Origin: Rhizobium oryzihabitans | GTDB lineage: Bacteria; Pseudomonadota; Alphaproteobacteria; Rhizobiales; Rhizobiaceae | DNA: 64,000 nt | Assembly (NCBI RefSeq): GCF_010669145.1 | Contig: NZ_CP048632.1 | Coordinates: 992,001 to 1,056,000 of the forward strand | Reading direction: 5' to 3' | Shown here: in pieces, positions 27,940 through 39,371 of the stretch | Position numbering within the stretch: position 1 is the stretch's first letter | Layout of the letters: every line of letters begins with the position of its first letter | Notes under the pieces: model-generated | Databases searched by the model: none | Told to the model about the DNA's origin: nothing | The model's input: only the letters and a program-made list of their open reading frames with translations | Translations under genes and position numbers: made by a program

Positions 27940-28257
27940 GCGGGATCGGTGATATGCGGGATTTCCGGCGGTAAGGCCGGCAATCCCGCCTTGCCTGGTG
28001 AGCGAAGGGGCCTCGTCGCTCGCGTAGCGCGTTGATGCAAAAGCGTCGTATAGTTCTGCTAGGAAGCCTCCGGATCGTTTTTCGCCGAAGGCGAGTTCAG
28101 CCGCACCATTTTCCAGACAGAACACAATTATTTCAGACAAATATTTCGAGCTACAGGCTCAAGATTCCTGATTGTACTGCCGCATTTCCGAAGTTTTATC
28201 TCCAAGGCGTTGCGGAGCTGCACCGTTTGCAGGTCTCTTTTCAATGGGAATATCCGG
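27940..28257. other. 318-base intergenic region with hairpin
   Basis: No gene is supported here. Right after the SDR stop, GCGGGATT (27956-27963) and AATCCCGC (27982-27989) enclose an inner CCGGC/GCCGG pair, forming a long hairpin that probably ends the SDR transcript. The remainder becomes AT-richer towards 28150 and should hold the promoter of the small membrane protein gene at 28258. Confidence 0.5.
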
Positions 28258-28638
28258 ATGAAAAATGTTGCTTTCTATTTCTTTGTCGCCGCCGTGCTCA
28301 GTGCGACGGCCGGAATGATCTGGGGCGTCCAAATGTCGATCTCCAGGGATCATTCGTTGTCCATGGCCCATGCCCATCTCAACCTCGTCGGCTGGACGAC
28401 GCTTGGGCTGTTCGGCCTTTATTACACCGTGACGCCGGCCGCCGAGGGCACGATGCTTTCGAAGATGCATCTCGCCTTCGCCCTTGTCGGCGTTCTCTGT
28501 CTCGTGCCGGGCATTGCCATCGTCCTGACCGGCGGCGCGCCGATTCTCGTGGCGGTCGGTTCGATCCTTACCGTCATTTCCATGCTGATCTTTCTCGTGA
28601 CCGTGGCGAGAAACGGCATCGGCCGCAAGCCTGTCTGA
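28258..28638 (+). CDS. Small integral membrane protein, heme-copper oxidase subunit I-like
   Basis: The 126-residue protein has about four membrane segments. The second contains AHAHLNLVGWTTLGLFGLYY, reminiscent of histidine-bearing helices in cytochrome oxidase subunit I and NnrS-like proteins, with paired His residues that could bind heme or metal. I start it at MKNVAFYFF; an open frame continues 16 codons upstream without similarity. No oxidase subunits are nearby, so the role is open. I am sure of the membrane topology but not of the function. Confidence 0.65.
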   Translation: MKNVAFYFFVAAVLSATAGMIWGVQMSISRDHSLSMAHAHLNLVGWTTLGLFGLYYTVTPAAEGTMLSKMHLAFALVGVLCLVPGIAIVLTGGAPILVAVGSILTVISMLIFLVTVARNGIGRKPV

Positions 28639-28648
28639 TCCAGACTGG

Positions 28649-28675
28649 CAGGGCCTTGACCAAAGGCCCTGCCCG
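28649..28675 (+). terminator. Hairpin overlapping the cysS leader promoter
   Basis: GGCAGGGCCTT and AAGGCCCTGCC form an eleven-base stem around a GACCA loop, just after the stop of the small membrane protein gene. There is no T run. The loop contains part of the TTGACC box of the candidate cysS leader promoter, so the same DNA may both end one transcript and begin the next. Confidence 0.5.
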
Positions 28676-28684
28676 CGCCATAAG
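28656..28684 (+). promoter_or_regulatory. cysS: Candidate promoter of the cysS leader
   Basis: TTGACC (28656-28661), exactly 17 bases, and CATAAG (28679-28684) form a good sigma-70 type promoter for an alphaproteobacterium. The expected transcription start, six to eight bases after the second box, falls at 28690-28692, on or next to the ATG of the Cys-rich leader peptide. Confidence 0.6.
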
Positions 28685-28691
28685 GCAAGGC

Positions 28692-28721
28692 ATGAAAACA
28701 ACGATCTGCACCTGCTGCTGA
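28692..28721 (+). CDS. Cys-rich leader peptide upstream of cysS
   Basis: A nine-codon ORF encodes MKTTICTCC and stops at TGA; three of its last four codons are TGC for cysteine. It lies 107 bases before cysS and appears to begin at or within two bases of the transcription start of a well-spaced promoter, as in leaderless trpL transcripts of rhizobia. Runs of codons for the cognate amino acid before a tRNA-synthetase gene are the hallmark of ribosome-mediated attenuation. ACCTG inside the ORF can pair with CAGGT downstream, but a classical terminator with a T run was not found. Confidence 0.6.
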   Translation: MKTTICTCC

Positions 28722-28828
28722 ATAAATTTTGCTGGTTCGCCACAGGCCAGGTCGTTTTCGTCTTCCCGCAAGGTCCAACAGACAAACGGTCCGGTCAGGA
28801 CAATTGACTGCCTTTAGGGAACACCCGC

Positions 28829-30214
<1,386 letters not shown>

Positions 30215-30237
30215 TTTGCTGCTGCGGCTTGCGGTTT

Positions 30238-30391
30238 ACCCCCCTCTGCCCTGCCGGGCATCTCCCCCACAGGTGGGGAGATCGGCTAGAAGCACACTCC
30301 CCGCTCCATCCGCAGCGTCAGAGTTGGGCGAGCGGTCACCGCGATTGACCTCCCCACCTGTGGGGGAGATGCCCGGCAGGGCAGAGGGGGG
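30238..30391. repeat. Intergenic mosaic repeat, family A, copy 2
   Basis: Arms at 30238-30284 and 30346-30391 are inverted copies of each other and nearly identical to the arms of the element at 14254-14407, including CTGCCGGGCATCTCCCCCAC. The spacer of about 60 bases differs. It fills most of the gap between cysS and the DUF559 gene. Confidence 0.8.
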
Positions 30392-30471
30392 CCGACGGTC
30401 ACCACAATCCGCTTGCGGTTTTGAGTTACCTCAACCAATCTAAGTTGAGGCACTAAACAGCGAGCCAAATC

Positions 30472-30840
30472 ATGCCGCATGCAGACGTCGATCCGATGCA
30501 TCGCCATTATGCGAAGCAGATGCGTAAAGTCATGACGGATGCCGAGCTGAAGCTCTGGAATGCCATTCGCGCTCATCGCCTTGAACGACTAAGTTTTCGC
30601 AGACAAATGCCGATTGCCGGCTTTATCGTTGATTTCGCCTGTTCGGATCATCGTCTGATTGTCGAGGTCGACGGTTCTCAACACACATCTGAAGCGGCAC
30701 TGCGCTACGATCAGACAAGAACTGCGCGGCTTCAGGAAGACGGCTGGACAGTCCTCCGTTTCTGGAACGAGGATATCCTCAGAGACATCGACAATGTCTG
30801 TCTCCACATTATCCGAACGGTGAAGGAGGACCGACCATGA
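30472..30840 (+). CDS. DUF559 domain endonuclease-like protein
   Basis: A 122-residue protein with the DUF559 order: TDAELKLWNAIR (about 24-35), FRRQMPIAGFIVDFAC (about 43-58), LIVEVDGSQH (about 63-72, with the acidic and ExD catalytic residues of a PD-(D/E)XK-like nuclease) and VLRFWNEDI. DUF559 proteins resemble very-short-patch repair endonucleases, but their targets are unknown. It opens an operon of five genes, each overlapping the next by ATGA. Confidence 0.85.
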   Translation: MPHADVDPMHRHYAKQMRKVMTDAELKLWNAIRAHRLERLSFRRQMPIAGFIVDFACSDHRLIVEVDGSQHTSEAALRYDQTRTARLQEDGWTVLRFWNEDILRDIDNVCLHIIRTVKEDRP

Positions 30841-31310
30841 CGACATATACCGGCGGGTGCCAGTGCGGCGCGATCCGTTTCCGTGCAACCGGCGACCTGA
30901 AAGACAGTTCCATCTGTCACTGCCGCATGTGCCAGAAGGCTTTCGGGGCCTATTACGCGCCGCTGGTCTCCGTACGCGACGTTGAATTCGAATGGACGCG
31001 CGGTGAGCCGAAACGCTTCCAGTCTTCCAGTGTCGTCAAGCGCGGTTTCTGCCCCGAATGCGGCACTCCGCTGACCTATGAAGCGCCTGACGGTGTGGCG
31101 GTGGCGGCCGGGGCTTTTGACGATCCCGCCGCGCTGCCCCCAACCATTCAGTGGGGCGTGGAACGCAAGATCGATTTCGTCGACACGCTTCACACGCTGC
31201 CTGCCGTTGCCACCGAAGACGACCTGACGCAGGTTGATTACCTCGCCGATCTCGTTTCCTACCAGCATCCCGACCACGACACTGAAAACTGGCCACCGGA
31301 GAACAGATGA
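30837..31310 (+). CDS. GFA family zinc protein, copy 1 (Mss4-like fold)
   Basis: A 157-residue protein with the zinc-ligand pattern GGCQCGAIRF (about 6-15), CHCRMCQK (about 28-35) and FCPECGTPL (about 69-77). The family is named after glutathione-dependent formaldehyde-activating enzyme, but most members, like this one, have no proven reaction. Its ATG overlaps the DUF559 stop. It ends with SYQHPDHDTENWPPE, a tail shared with the next two proteins. Confidence 0.87.
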   Translation: MTTYTGGCQCGAIRFRATGDLKDSSICHCRMCQKAFGAYYAPLVSVRDVEFEWTRGEPKRFQSSSVVKRGFCPECGTPLTYEAPDGVAVAAGAFDDPAALPPTIQWGVERKIDFVDTLHTLPAVATEDDLTQVDYLADLVSYQHPDHDTENWPPENR

Positions 31311-31770
31311 TGAGCGAAACGGGATTTTCCGGCGGTTGCCAGTGCGGCGCCGTGCGTTTCCATGCGGGCACGCTCGGCCGGGCCTCCATCTGCCATTGCC
31401 GCATGTGCCAGAAACATTTCGGCAATTTCTTCGGCGCGCTGGTCAGCGCCGATCAGGCGCATCTGACCTGGACACGCGGCCAGCCGGCCCTCTTCCGCTC
31501 CTCGGGAAAAATCCATCGCGGTTTCTGCAACAAATGCGGCACGCCGCTGACCTATCATTATCCCGGCGGCGTGGAGATCGCCATCGGCGCCTTCGATGAG
31601 CCCGAGCGGATTGAGCCGCAGGTGCAGGTCAATTTCCACAGGCGCATGCCGTGGATCGAGCAGCTGTTCGGCAAACCGGCCTTGGAACAGGGCGTGGACG
31701 AGGCCGAAATCACCTCCTATCAGCACCCGGATCACGACACCCAGGTCTGGCCGCCGGAAGACGAGCGCGC

Positions 31771-31774
<4 letters not shown>
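31307..31774 (+). CDS. GFA family zinc protein, copy 2
   Basis: A 155-residue paralogue of the preceding protein: GGCQCGAVRF, CHCRMCQKHFG, FCNKCGTPLTY and the tail SYQHPDHDTQVWPPE are all present. Two consecutive ATG codons (31307 and 31310) could start it. It overlaps both neighbours by four bases. The three copies differ throughout their middle parts, so the duplications are not recent. Confidence 0.87.
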
Positions 31775-33209
<1,435 letters not shown>

Positions 33210-33425
33210 TCAGCTCTTTCAGTGGCTTGAAGCGGCCGGATGAGACAATGATTCATATGAATTGTCGGGTGTGGGTCATCCGGCCGGTCACGACGCCGCC
33301 TGTTTCAACGGCAAAGCGCCTTTTATTCATGCAGTTTTTCTCATGAACCCTTCACGGAAATGAATTGGCTCCCGCCACACCGATCCGCTATGAAAGGACC
33401 ATCCGAACAATTTGGCGGTACTCCC

Positions 33426-34332
33426 ATGGCACTCGACAAAACGCTCCCGGCCCAAGAGGGCGGCGACAGCGCGCGCGGTTTTGCTTTCGCGCTTTCCGCA
33501 TATCTGCTGTGGGGTTTCTTCCCTCTACATGAAAGCGGTCGCGCATATCTCGCCGATCGAGGTCATCGTTCACCGCGTCATTTGGTCGGTGCCGATCGCA
33601 GCGGCGGTGCTGATTGCACTCGGGCGGACAACGGAAATCAGGGCGGCGCTGAAGAACCCGAAAATGCTGGCCATGGCGAGCCTCACGGCCGCTCTCATCA
33701 GTATCAATTGGGGCGTCTATATCTGGTCGATTGGCGCCGGCCGCGCGCTTGATGCCGCCCTTGGTTATTTCATCAATCCGCTGTTCAGCATCTTCCTCGG
33801 CGCAGTGCTTCTGAAGGAAAAACTTTATCCGGCGCAGATCGCCGCCATCGTTCTGGTGGCGCTTGCGGTCGCGATCCTCACCTGGCATGCGGGTAGCCTG
33901 CCATGGGTTTCCATTGTGCTGACCGTCTCCTGGGGTTTTTACGCCTTCTTCCGCAAGACATTGCCGATTGGTGCGACACAGGGCTTTCTGCTGGAAGTCA
34001 TGCTGCTGTCCATCCCGGCCGTCCTGGTCATGGCATGGCTGGGCTTCAGTGGACAGGCGCATTTCATGGCTGGTAATGCGACGGACACCTGGCTTCTGGT
34101 CGCCAGCGGCCTCATCACCGCCGTTCCGCTCATTCTTTACGGCAATGGCGCGAAACTCCTGCGGCTGTCGACCATTGGCATCATGCAATACATCGCCCCG
34201 ACGATGATCTTCCTGATCGCCATTTTCATCTTCAAGGAGCCTTTCGACATGGTGCGGATGGCGGCCTTTGCGATGATATGGATGGCGCTGGCGATCTATA
34301 CCGGTTCGAGCCTGCTACGGCTCAAGCGGTAA
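33426..34332 (+). CDS. rarD: RarD-like EamA family transporter (frame broken at a C run)
   Basis: The N-terminus MALDKTLPAQEGG with the first membrane segment FALSAYLLWGFFP is in one frame; the remaining nine or so segments, from LYMKAVAHISPIEVIVHRVIWS, are in another. The switch lies at CCC (33521-33523). Here two bases are missing, as if five C were read as three; alternatively one base is extra, but this would lose a conserved Pro. The repaired protein has about 302 residues, usual for RarD, a drug/metabolite-superfamily permease of unknown substrate. Confidence 0.85.
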
Positions 34333-34350
34333 GGAAGTACGTCGAAGTTT

Positions 34351-34474
34351 CCCTCCCTCATTCCTGTGCTTGTCACAGGAATCCAGCCGATGCGCGTCTG
34401 CGCAGCGGATAGAGTCCTTTCACCCAAAGACTTGGGCTGGCTAGATTCCTGTGACAGGCACAGGAATGAGGGAA
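34351..34474. repeat. Intergenic mosaic repeat, family C, copy 1
   Basis: The ends are inverted copies containing CCTCATTCCTGTG and CACAGGAATGAGG, each arm itself palindromic (TCCTGTG...CACAGGA). The centre carries ATGCGCGTCTGCGC and GACTTGGGCTGGCT. The same ends and core recur at 62009-62131, and the core alone, reversed, at 48567-48680. It fills the gap between convergent rarD and the penicillin-binding protein gene. Confidence 0.8.
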
Positions 34475-34481
34475 GTGGAAG

Positions 34482-36241
34482 TCAATAATCCATCAGCAAT
34501 TCCGGTGCAGCTTCATAACCGAAACGCGGCTTGACGCCGAGAAGTGCCGCCGTCTGGGTGACGATTTCGCGGATCATCGGTGCTGCCGTCGAGGCTGCCG
34601 TACGGCCGCCGTTCTCACCCGTCTTCGGCGCATCGATCATCGACAGGACCACATATCTCGGCTTGTGCATCGGAAAGGCGGCAACGAAGCTGTTGAAGTT
34701 GATGTCCTTGGCATAACGGCCGTTGATGACCTTGTCGGCGGTGCCGGTCTTGCCGCCGACGTGAAACCCATCGACCTGCGCACGCCTGCCCGAGCCCTTG
34801 ATGCCGTTCCAGTTGAAAAGATAACGCATGTCGGCACTGGTTTTGCCATTGATGACGGCCCGGGAAATCATGACGGCCTCCTCCCTGGAGCGCGACAGGA
34901 AGGTCGGCGAAATCAGGTTTCCGCCATTGATGAGCGCTGCGGCGGCAACCGCCGTCTGCAGCGGCGTGGTGGCGATGCCGTGCCCGAAGGAAATAGTGAC
35001 GGAATTGATCTTCTTCCACGCCCTCGGCTGGGTGGGCATGGCGACGCCGGGCATCTCCGTCTCCATCCGTGAAAGAAGCCCGAGTTTCGTCAGGAACTGC
35101 TGGTGGCCTTCGACGCCGACCATGTCGGCGACCGCCGCCGTGCCGATATTCGACGAGTACTGAAACACTTCCGGAATTGAAAGCGGGCGGTTCCTGCCCA
35201 GAAATCCTTGATGGTGAAACCGCCAATGCGGATCGGCCGCGTCGCATCGACCACCGAATTGAGCGTGATCGCGCCTGCATCCAGACCCATGGCCAGCGTG
35301 AAGCTCTTGAAGGTGGAACCCATCTCGAAGGTGGCGTTGCTCATCCGGTTGAACCAGCCTTTTTCATACTCCCTGTCGATGCTGCCATCGGCAAGGGTAC
35401 GGGACGGTTCGTTCGGATCGTAGTCCGGCACCGATGCCATGGCCAGCACTTCGCCCGTTTCCACATCTACGATCACCGCACCCGCCGCTTCCGCCTGATA
35501 GTCGGTTTTCGCCTTTACGACGATCTCCCGGACGATGTTCTGCACCCGCAGATCGATCGACAGTTTCACCGGCTCCAGCGCCACGCCGCTCGCCAGACCC
35601 GTCGCGCGCAGATCAGCCAGCCCCTGCTGGTCGAGATAACGCTCCATGCCGGCAAGGCCCTGATTATCGACATTGACGTGGCCGATGATATGCGAGGCCG
35701 TGGGGCCGCCCGGATAAAAACGCCGCTTTTCCGGCCTGAAGCCGATGCCCGGTATGCCGAGGTTCAAGATATCCGCCTGCTGCCGGGGCGTGAGCTGGCG
35801 TCGCAGCCATTGGAAGCCGCTGTCCATACGCAATCTGCGATGTGTCTCGCGCCAGTCGAGATTGGGAATGACGGTTGCGAGCTTTTCGACGACTTCATCG
35901 GCGTCCACGACCCTGCGCGGATCCGCATAGAGCGACACCATGTTGAGATCGGTCGCCAGCAACCGGCCATTGCGGTCCACAATATCGGGGCGGGATGCGA
36001 CTGCGGTCGCGCCGCTATTGATCCAGGCGGTCGTGACAGGTTCGGCAAAACCATATTGAACAAGGCGCGCGGCAACCACACCATAAAGGACCGCGAAGAC
36101 CGCGATGAGCAGCCCGAGCCGCATTTTCGCATCGACCCTGTGGCGGGCGGCGGAGCCGAGGATGGCCTCCCTGCTGCGCAGCGGACTTCTTTGAATAATG
36201 AAATGCGCCCGGCTTTTTAGCCGCACCACAAAAGCAATCAT
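34482..36241 (-). CDS. FtsI/PBP3-type peptidoglycan transpeptidase (frame broken)
   Basis: An N-terminal membrane segment (MRLGLLIAVFAVLYGVVAARL, in two halves around residue 45) is followed by a PBP dimerisation domain and the transpeptidase motifs: GSTFKSF (active Ser), SSN in QYSSNIG and KTGTA. The first motif and the last two lie in different frames; restoring one G (CCC on the plus strand, 35197-35199) gives FWGRNRPLSIPEV and about 586 residues. No division-cluster genes surround it, so it is probably the second PBP3 paralogue known in Agrobacterium. The start at 36241 is chosen by similarity; an ATG at 36325 is also open. Confidence 0.85.
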
Positions 36242-36483
36242 TTCCGATAACACCCACGCTCTTGGCGGCGAAACAAATTTCGCGGTCAACCAACGCCTTG
36301 TTGACGCTGGCACAGGATCGGTCACGGGGCCATGAAAAGAGCGGGCGGGGCAATGCCGCAGTTAAAACTGTATTAATATACACTTAAAATTATAACGAAC
36401 CGCGTGGCGGCTCGTTAACGCTCTTTTGCTGAGTGATGGAGATCGTTACCCCGAAACCGCTGCCCCCGCTGGGGCCGCATGGA

Positions 36484-37104
36484 TCATAGGCGGGATATGA
36501 CCGAAGGATCGCCTTCAGGGTTCTGCTGCGCCAGCGCCCGGTCGATGATGGCGGGCACGATGTCCTTCACCTCGTCGATGACCAGCGGGTTCAGAAGATG
36601 GGCGCGGTGAATGAAGCCCTGGTCGCGCATGTGCTGCACCAGTTCCAGCATCGGGTTCCAGAAGCCGTTGATATTGGCGAAGACCATCGGCTTGGCGTGA
36701 CGGCCGAGCTGCGCCCAGGTCATGATCTCGACGATCTCTTCCAGCGTGCCGACACCGCCCGGCAGCGTCACGAAGGCATCCGAGCGCTCGAACATCATAT
36801 GTTTGCGCTCATGCATGTCCTTGGTGACGACAAGCTCGTTCAATTGTCCGAGAGAATGGCGAGTCGCCTCCATATCGACCAGAAACTCCGGTATGATGCC
36901 GGTTACTTCGCCGCCATTGGAAAGAACGCCGCTGGCAACCGCACCCATGATGCCCTTGGTGCCGCCGCCATAAACGAGGCGAATGCCGTTTTCGGCAATG
37001 GATTTCCCAAGCGCGCGGCCGGCCTCCATGTGAGCCGGATCACGTCCGGGCTGGGAACCGCAATAAACGCAGATGGATCGAATCGCTGTATTTTTGTCCG
37101 TCAT
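36484..37104 (-). CDS. LOG family protein (TIGR00730; nucleotide-binding Rossmann fold)
   Basis: A 206-residue protein with VCVYCGSQPG-like start (IRSICVYCGS), VYGGGTKGIMG, MHERKHMMF and the signature PGGVGTLEE (about 116-124). Members cleave cytokinin riboside monophosphates or other nucleotide monophosphates to the free base; many bacterial ones were once called lysine decarboxylases by mistake. The start at 37104 (MTDKNTAIRS) is chosen over 37119. It is transcribed divergently from the LysM protein gene. Confidence 0.87.
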   Translation of the reverse strand: MTDKNTAIRSICVYCGSQPGRDPAHMEAGRALGKSIAENGIRLVYGGGTKGIMGAVASGVLSNGGEVTGIIPEFLVDMEATRHSLGQLNELVVTKDMHERKHMMFERSDAFVTLPGGVGTLEEIVEIMTWAQLGRHAKPMVFANINGFWNPMLELVQHMRDQGFIHRAHLLNPLVIDEVKDIVPAIIDRALAQQNPEGDPSVISRL

Positions 37105-37260
37105 GAGGGGAAGGAACAATGCAGGATGCGGCGCGTCAAGAAAATTTGGGAAATCCCTTGCAAATGTGGCCTTTTGCCCACACGCCGCTTGTCTGGGGCA
37201 AGGTAAGACGCTAGCAATCTCAACTTGTGTGAAACGCTTGAAATACCCGGAGATTCCAGG

Positions 37261-39264
37261 ATGAAAAACAATAAAGCCGGTTTGCTGGCGCTGATCGTGT
37301 TGGGGATTGCGTCCCTGCTCATGATCTTTTTCGTCCTGCCGAGGATTTCCAATGACGGCAAACCGATCGGCGACGCCATCAACGAGGCGGGCAATGCCGT
37401 GAAGAACAGCGTCGAAATGGGCAGCGACAAGGCCGGAGACATTCTGTCCGACGCCGCCCAGGAGACCGCCAATATTGCCGACAAGGTCGGGCGTCTCGCC
37501 GCTTCCGCGACCCAGTCGATCAAGGATCTGACCACGCTTTTCGCCGATAGCAAGGTTCCTTCCGACGCCGATTTCGCGACAGCGCGCAAGAAGGTCGAGG
37601 CATCGCTCAAAGAACTGACCAACATCGAAATTCCTGAAACGCTGGATGAAACCACGTCGCGGCTGATCACCACGGCCCGTTCGGCGGCCGAACGCACCAC
37701 GGCCTTCCTGCGCGGCCTGCCCGACAGTGCGGCGGCGGCGGCAGCACAGGTCCGTCGCCTGGCAGGCGTTTTTGCCGGCACCGATGATGGCGCAGCCCAG
37801 CCGGCACAGCCCGCAGGGGCCCCCGCACCCGGCGATGCCGCCCAGGCCACGCCCGGCGCGCCGACTTTCGACGTGCTGCGCGTCGAGCCGGATGGCTCAG
37901 CCGTTGTCGCGGGCAAGGCACAGCCCGGCGCGAAGCTCGAAATTCTCAGCAACGGCAAGGTAATCGCGCAGACGACGATCGACGGCACCGGTGATTTCGC
38001 CGCCGTCTTCGACAATCCGCTGCCACCGGGCGACCATGAGCTGGTGCTGCGCTCGACCGACGCGAGCGGCAAGGCGACGCAATCGGAAGAAGTCGCAACC
38101 GTTTCCGTGCCCGAGAACAAGGCGGGCGAGCTTCTGGCCATGGTTTCCAAGCCCGGCAAGGCAAGCCGCGTGCTCGCAATGCCTGAGGCCGCACCTCCAG
38201 CCCTTCAGCCCCAGCAAGCCGCGCAATCGCAGCAGCCTGCGGCAACCTCCGAAACAGGCGCCAGCAACACGCCCGCCCCTGCTGCCGGCGTCATGGCTCC
38301 GGCCGCTGCCCCGCTGACGTCAACCGTTCAGGTCAGCGCCGTTGAATTCGAAGGGTCGAAGATTTTCGTTGCCGGTTCAGCACCTGCTGCCTCGACGGTG
38401 CGTGCGCTGGTCGACGACAGGGAAATCGGCAAGACCACCGCGGAAGCCTCCGGCCATTTCGTCATCGAGGGCGATGTCGATCTGACTGTTGGCAGCCATA
38501 TCATCACCGTCGAAGAGCTGAATGCCGACGGCACGGTTAAGGTGCGCGTGCGCGTTCCTTTCGAGCGTCCGCAGACTGATCAGGCAACCGTCGCCATGCA
38601 GGCACCTCCCGCCGCCACTGCAACGGCTGCGCCGTCTGAGAACCAGAGCACAGCCAGCGACCGCGCCGCTTTCGAAAAACTGCGCACGGATATCGCCAAG
38701 GCCTTCGGCATTCTTTCCAATCTCTACAAGGATCAGGCCACACCTGCGCTCGACCAGGCGATTGCCGGCCGCTCCGCTGTGGTGATCGGCCTGAAGTCGC
38801 TCTCCGAATTCCGCACCGCTGCCGCGACCGAACCGGCCTTCACCGCCTTTGCAGGCGACATTGCCGCCAAGGCACGTCAGCTGCTGACAACGGTCGAGGC
38901 ATGGCCGAACGACGTGGCGGCAATCGGCAAGGGCATCGCTTCGCTCGCAAGCCGCCTTGCCGAACTCCACATCACCGCGCCGCCCGCTCCCGCGCCGCAG
39001 GCGCCGGCCGGTCCGCAGACCTTCGAGCAGGCGCCGCTCGCCGAAAGCCAGAACAGCGTCATCATCCGCCGTGGCGATACGCTCTGGCAGATTTCGCGCC
39101 GCGTTTATGGTCAGGGCGTGCGGTACACCACGATCTACCTCGCCAATGAGGACCAGATCAAAAACCCTGACCTGATCGAGCCCGGCCAGATTTTCGGCGT
39201 GCCGAAGGAGGCGCTGCCAAATGCTGAAGAACTTCACCGCAAGCGGCTGAAGGGCGGCTCCTGA
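37261..39264 (+). CDS. Membrane-anchored protein with C-terminal LysM domain
   Basis: A 667-residue protein with an N-terminal membrane anchor (about 6-30), an Ala-rich helical segment (30-170), two Ig-like beta repeats (each opening like VLRVEPDGSAVVAGKAQPG or VSAVEFEGSKIFVAGSAPA), Pro/Ala-rich linkers and a C-terminal LysM domain (about 605-660: RRGDTLWQISRRVYGQG to EPGQIFGVP). LysM binds peptidoglycan, so it probably spans the periplasm to the wall. Its function is not known. It lies 107 bases before the ABC exporter on the same strand. Confidence 0.8.
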   Translation: MKNNKAGLLALIVLGIASLLMIFFVLPRISNDGKPIGDAINEAGNAVKNSVEMGSDKAGDILSDAAQETANIADKVGRLAASATQSIKDLTTLFADSKVPSDADFATARKKVEASLKELTNIEIPETLDETTSRLITTARSAAERTTAFLRGLPDSAAAAAAQVRRLAGVFAGTDDGAAQPAQPAGAPAPGDAAQATPGAPTFDVLRVEPDGSAVVAGKAQPGAKLEILSNGKVIAQTTIDGTGDFAAVFDNPLPPGDHELVLRSTDASGKATQSEEVATVSVPENKAGELLAMVSKPGKASRVLAMPEAAPPALQPQQAAQSQQPAATSETGASNTPAPAAGVMAPAAAPLTSTVQVSAVEFEGSKIFVAGSAPAASTVRALVDDREIGKTTAEASGHFVIEGDVDLTVGSHIITVEELNADGTVKVRVRVPFERPQTDQATVAMQAPPAATATAAPSENQSTASDRAAFEKLRTDIAKAFGILSNLYKDQATPALDQAIAGRSAVVIGLKSLSEFRTAAATEPAFTAFAGDIAAKARQLLTTVEAWPNDVAAIGKGIASLASRLAELHITAPPAPAPQAPAGPQTFEQAPLAESQNSVIIRRGDTLWQISRRVYGQGVRYTTIYLANEDQIKNPDLIEPGQIFGVPKEALPNAEELHRKRLKGGS

Positions 39265-39371
39265 GCATTTGAAGCGTTGCGGTGAACCCGCGGCGACCCT
39301 ATCTGTGACACGCGCGGCGGCTTGAGCAAAGCCGCCGTCCTGCTGTCGGCTTCCGGCAGTGACCGGAGAGA

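Noticed and set aside
28032..28721. A 229-codon frame ending in MKTTICTCC before cysS
   Set aside because: The long frame overlaps the small membrane protein gene out of phase and has no motif. Only its last nine codons, with their own promoter, look meaningful.
28722..28828. A classical terminator/antiterminator pair in the cysS leader
   Set aside because: Short stems exist (for example GTCA/TGAC near 28795-28810), but none is followed by a T run, so I do not claim transcription attenuation as the mechanism.
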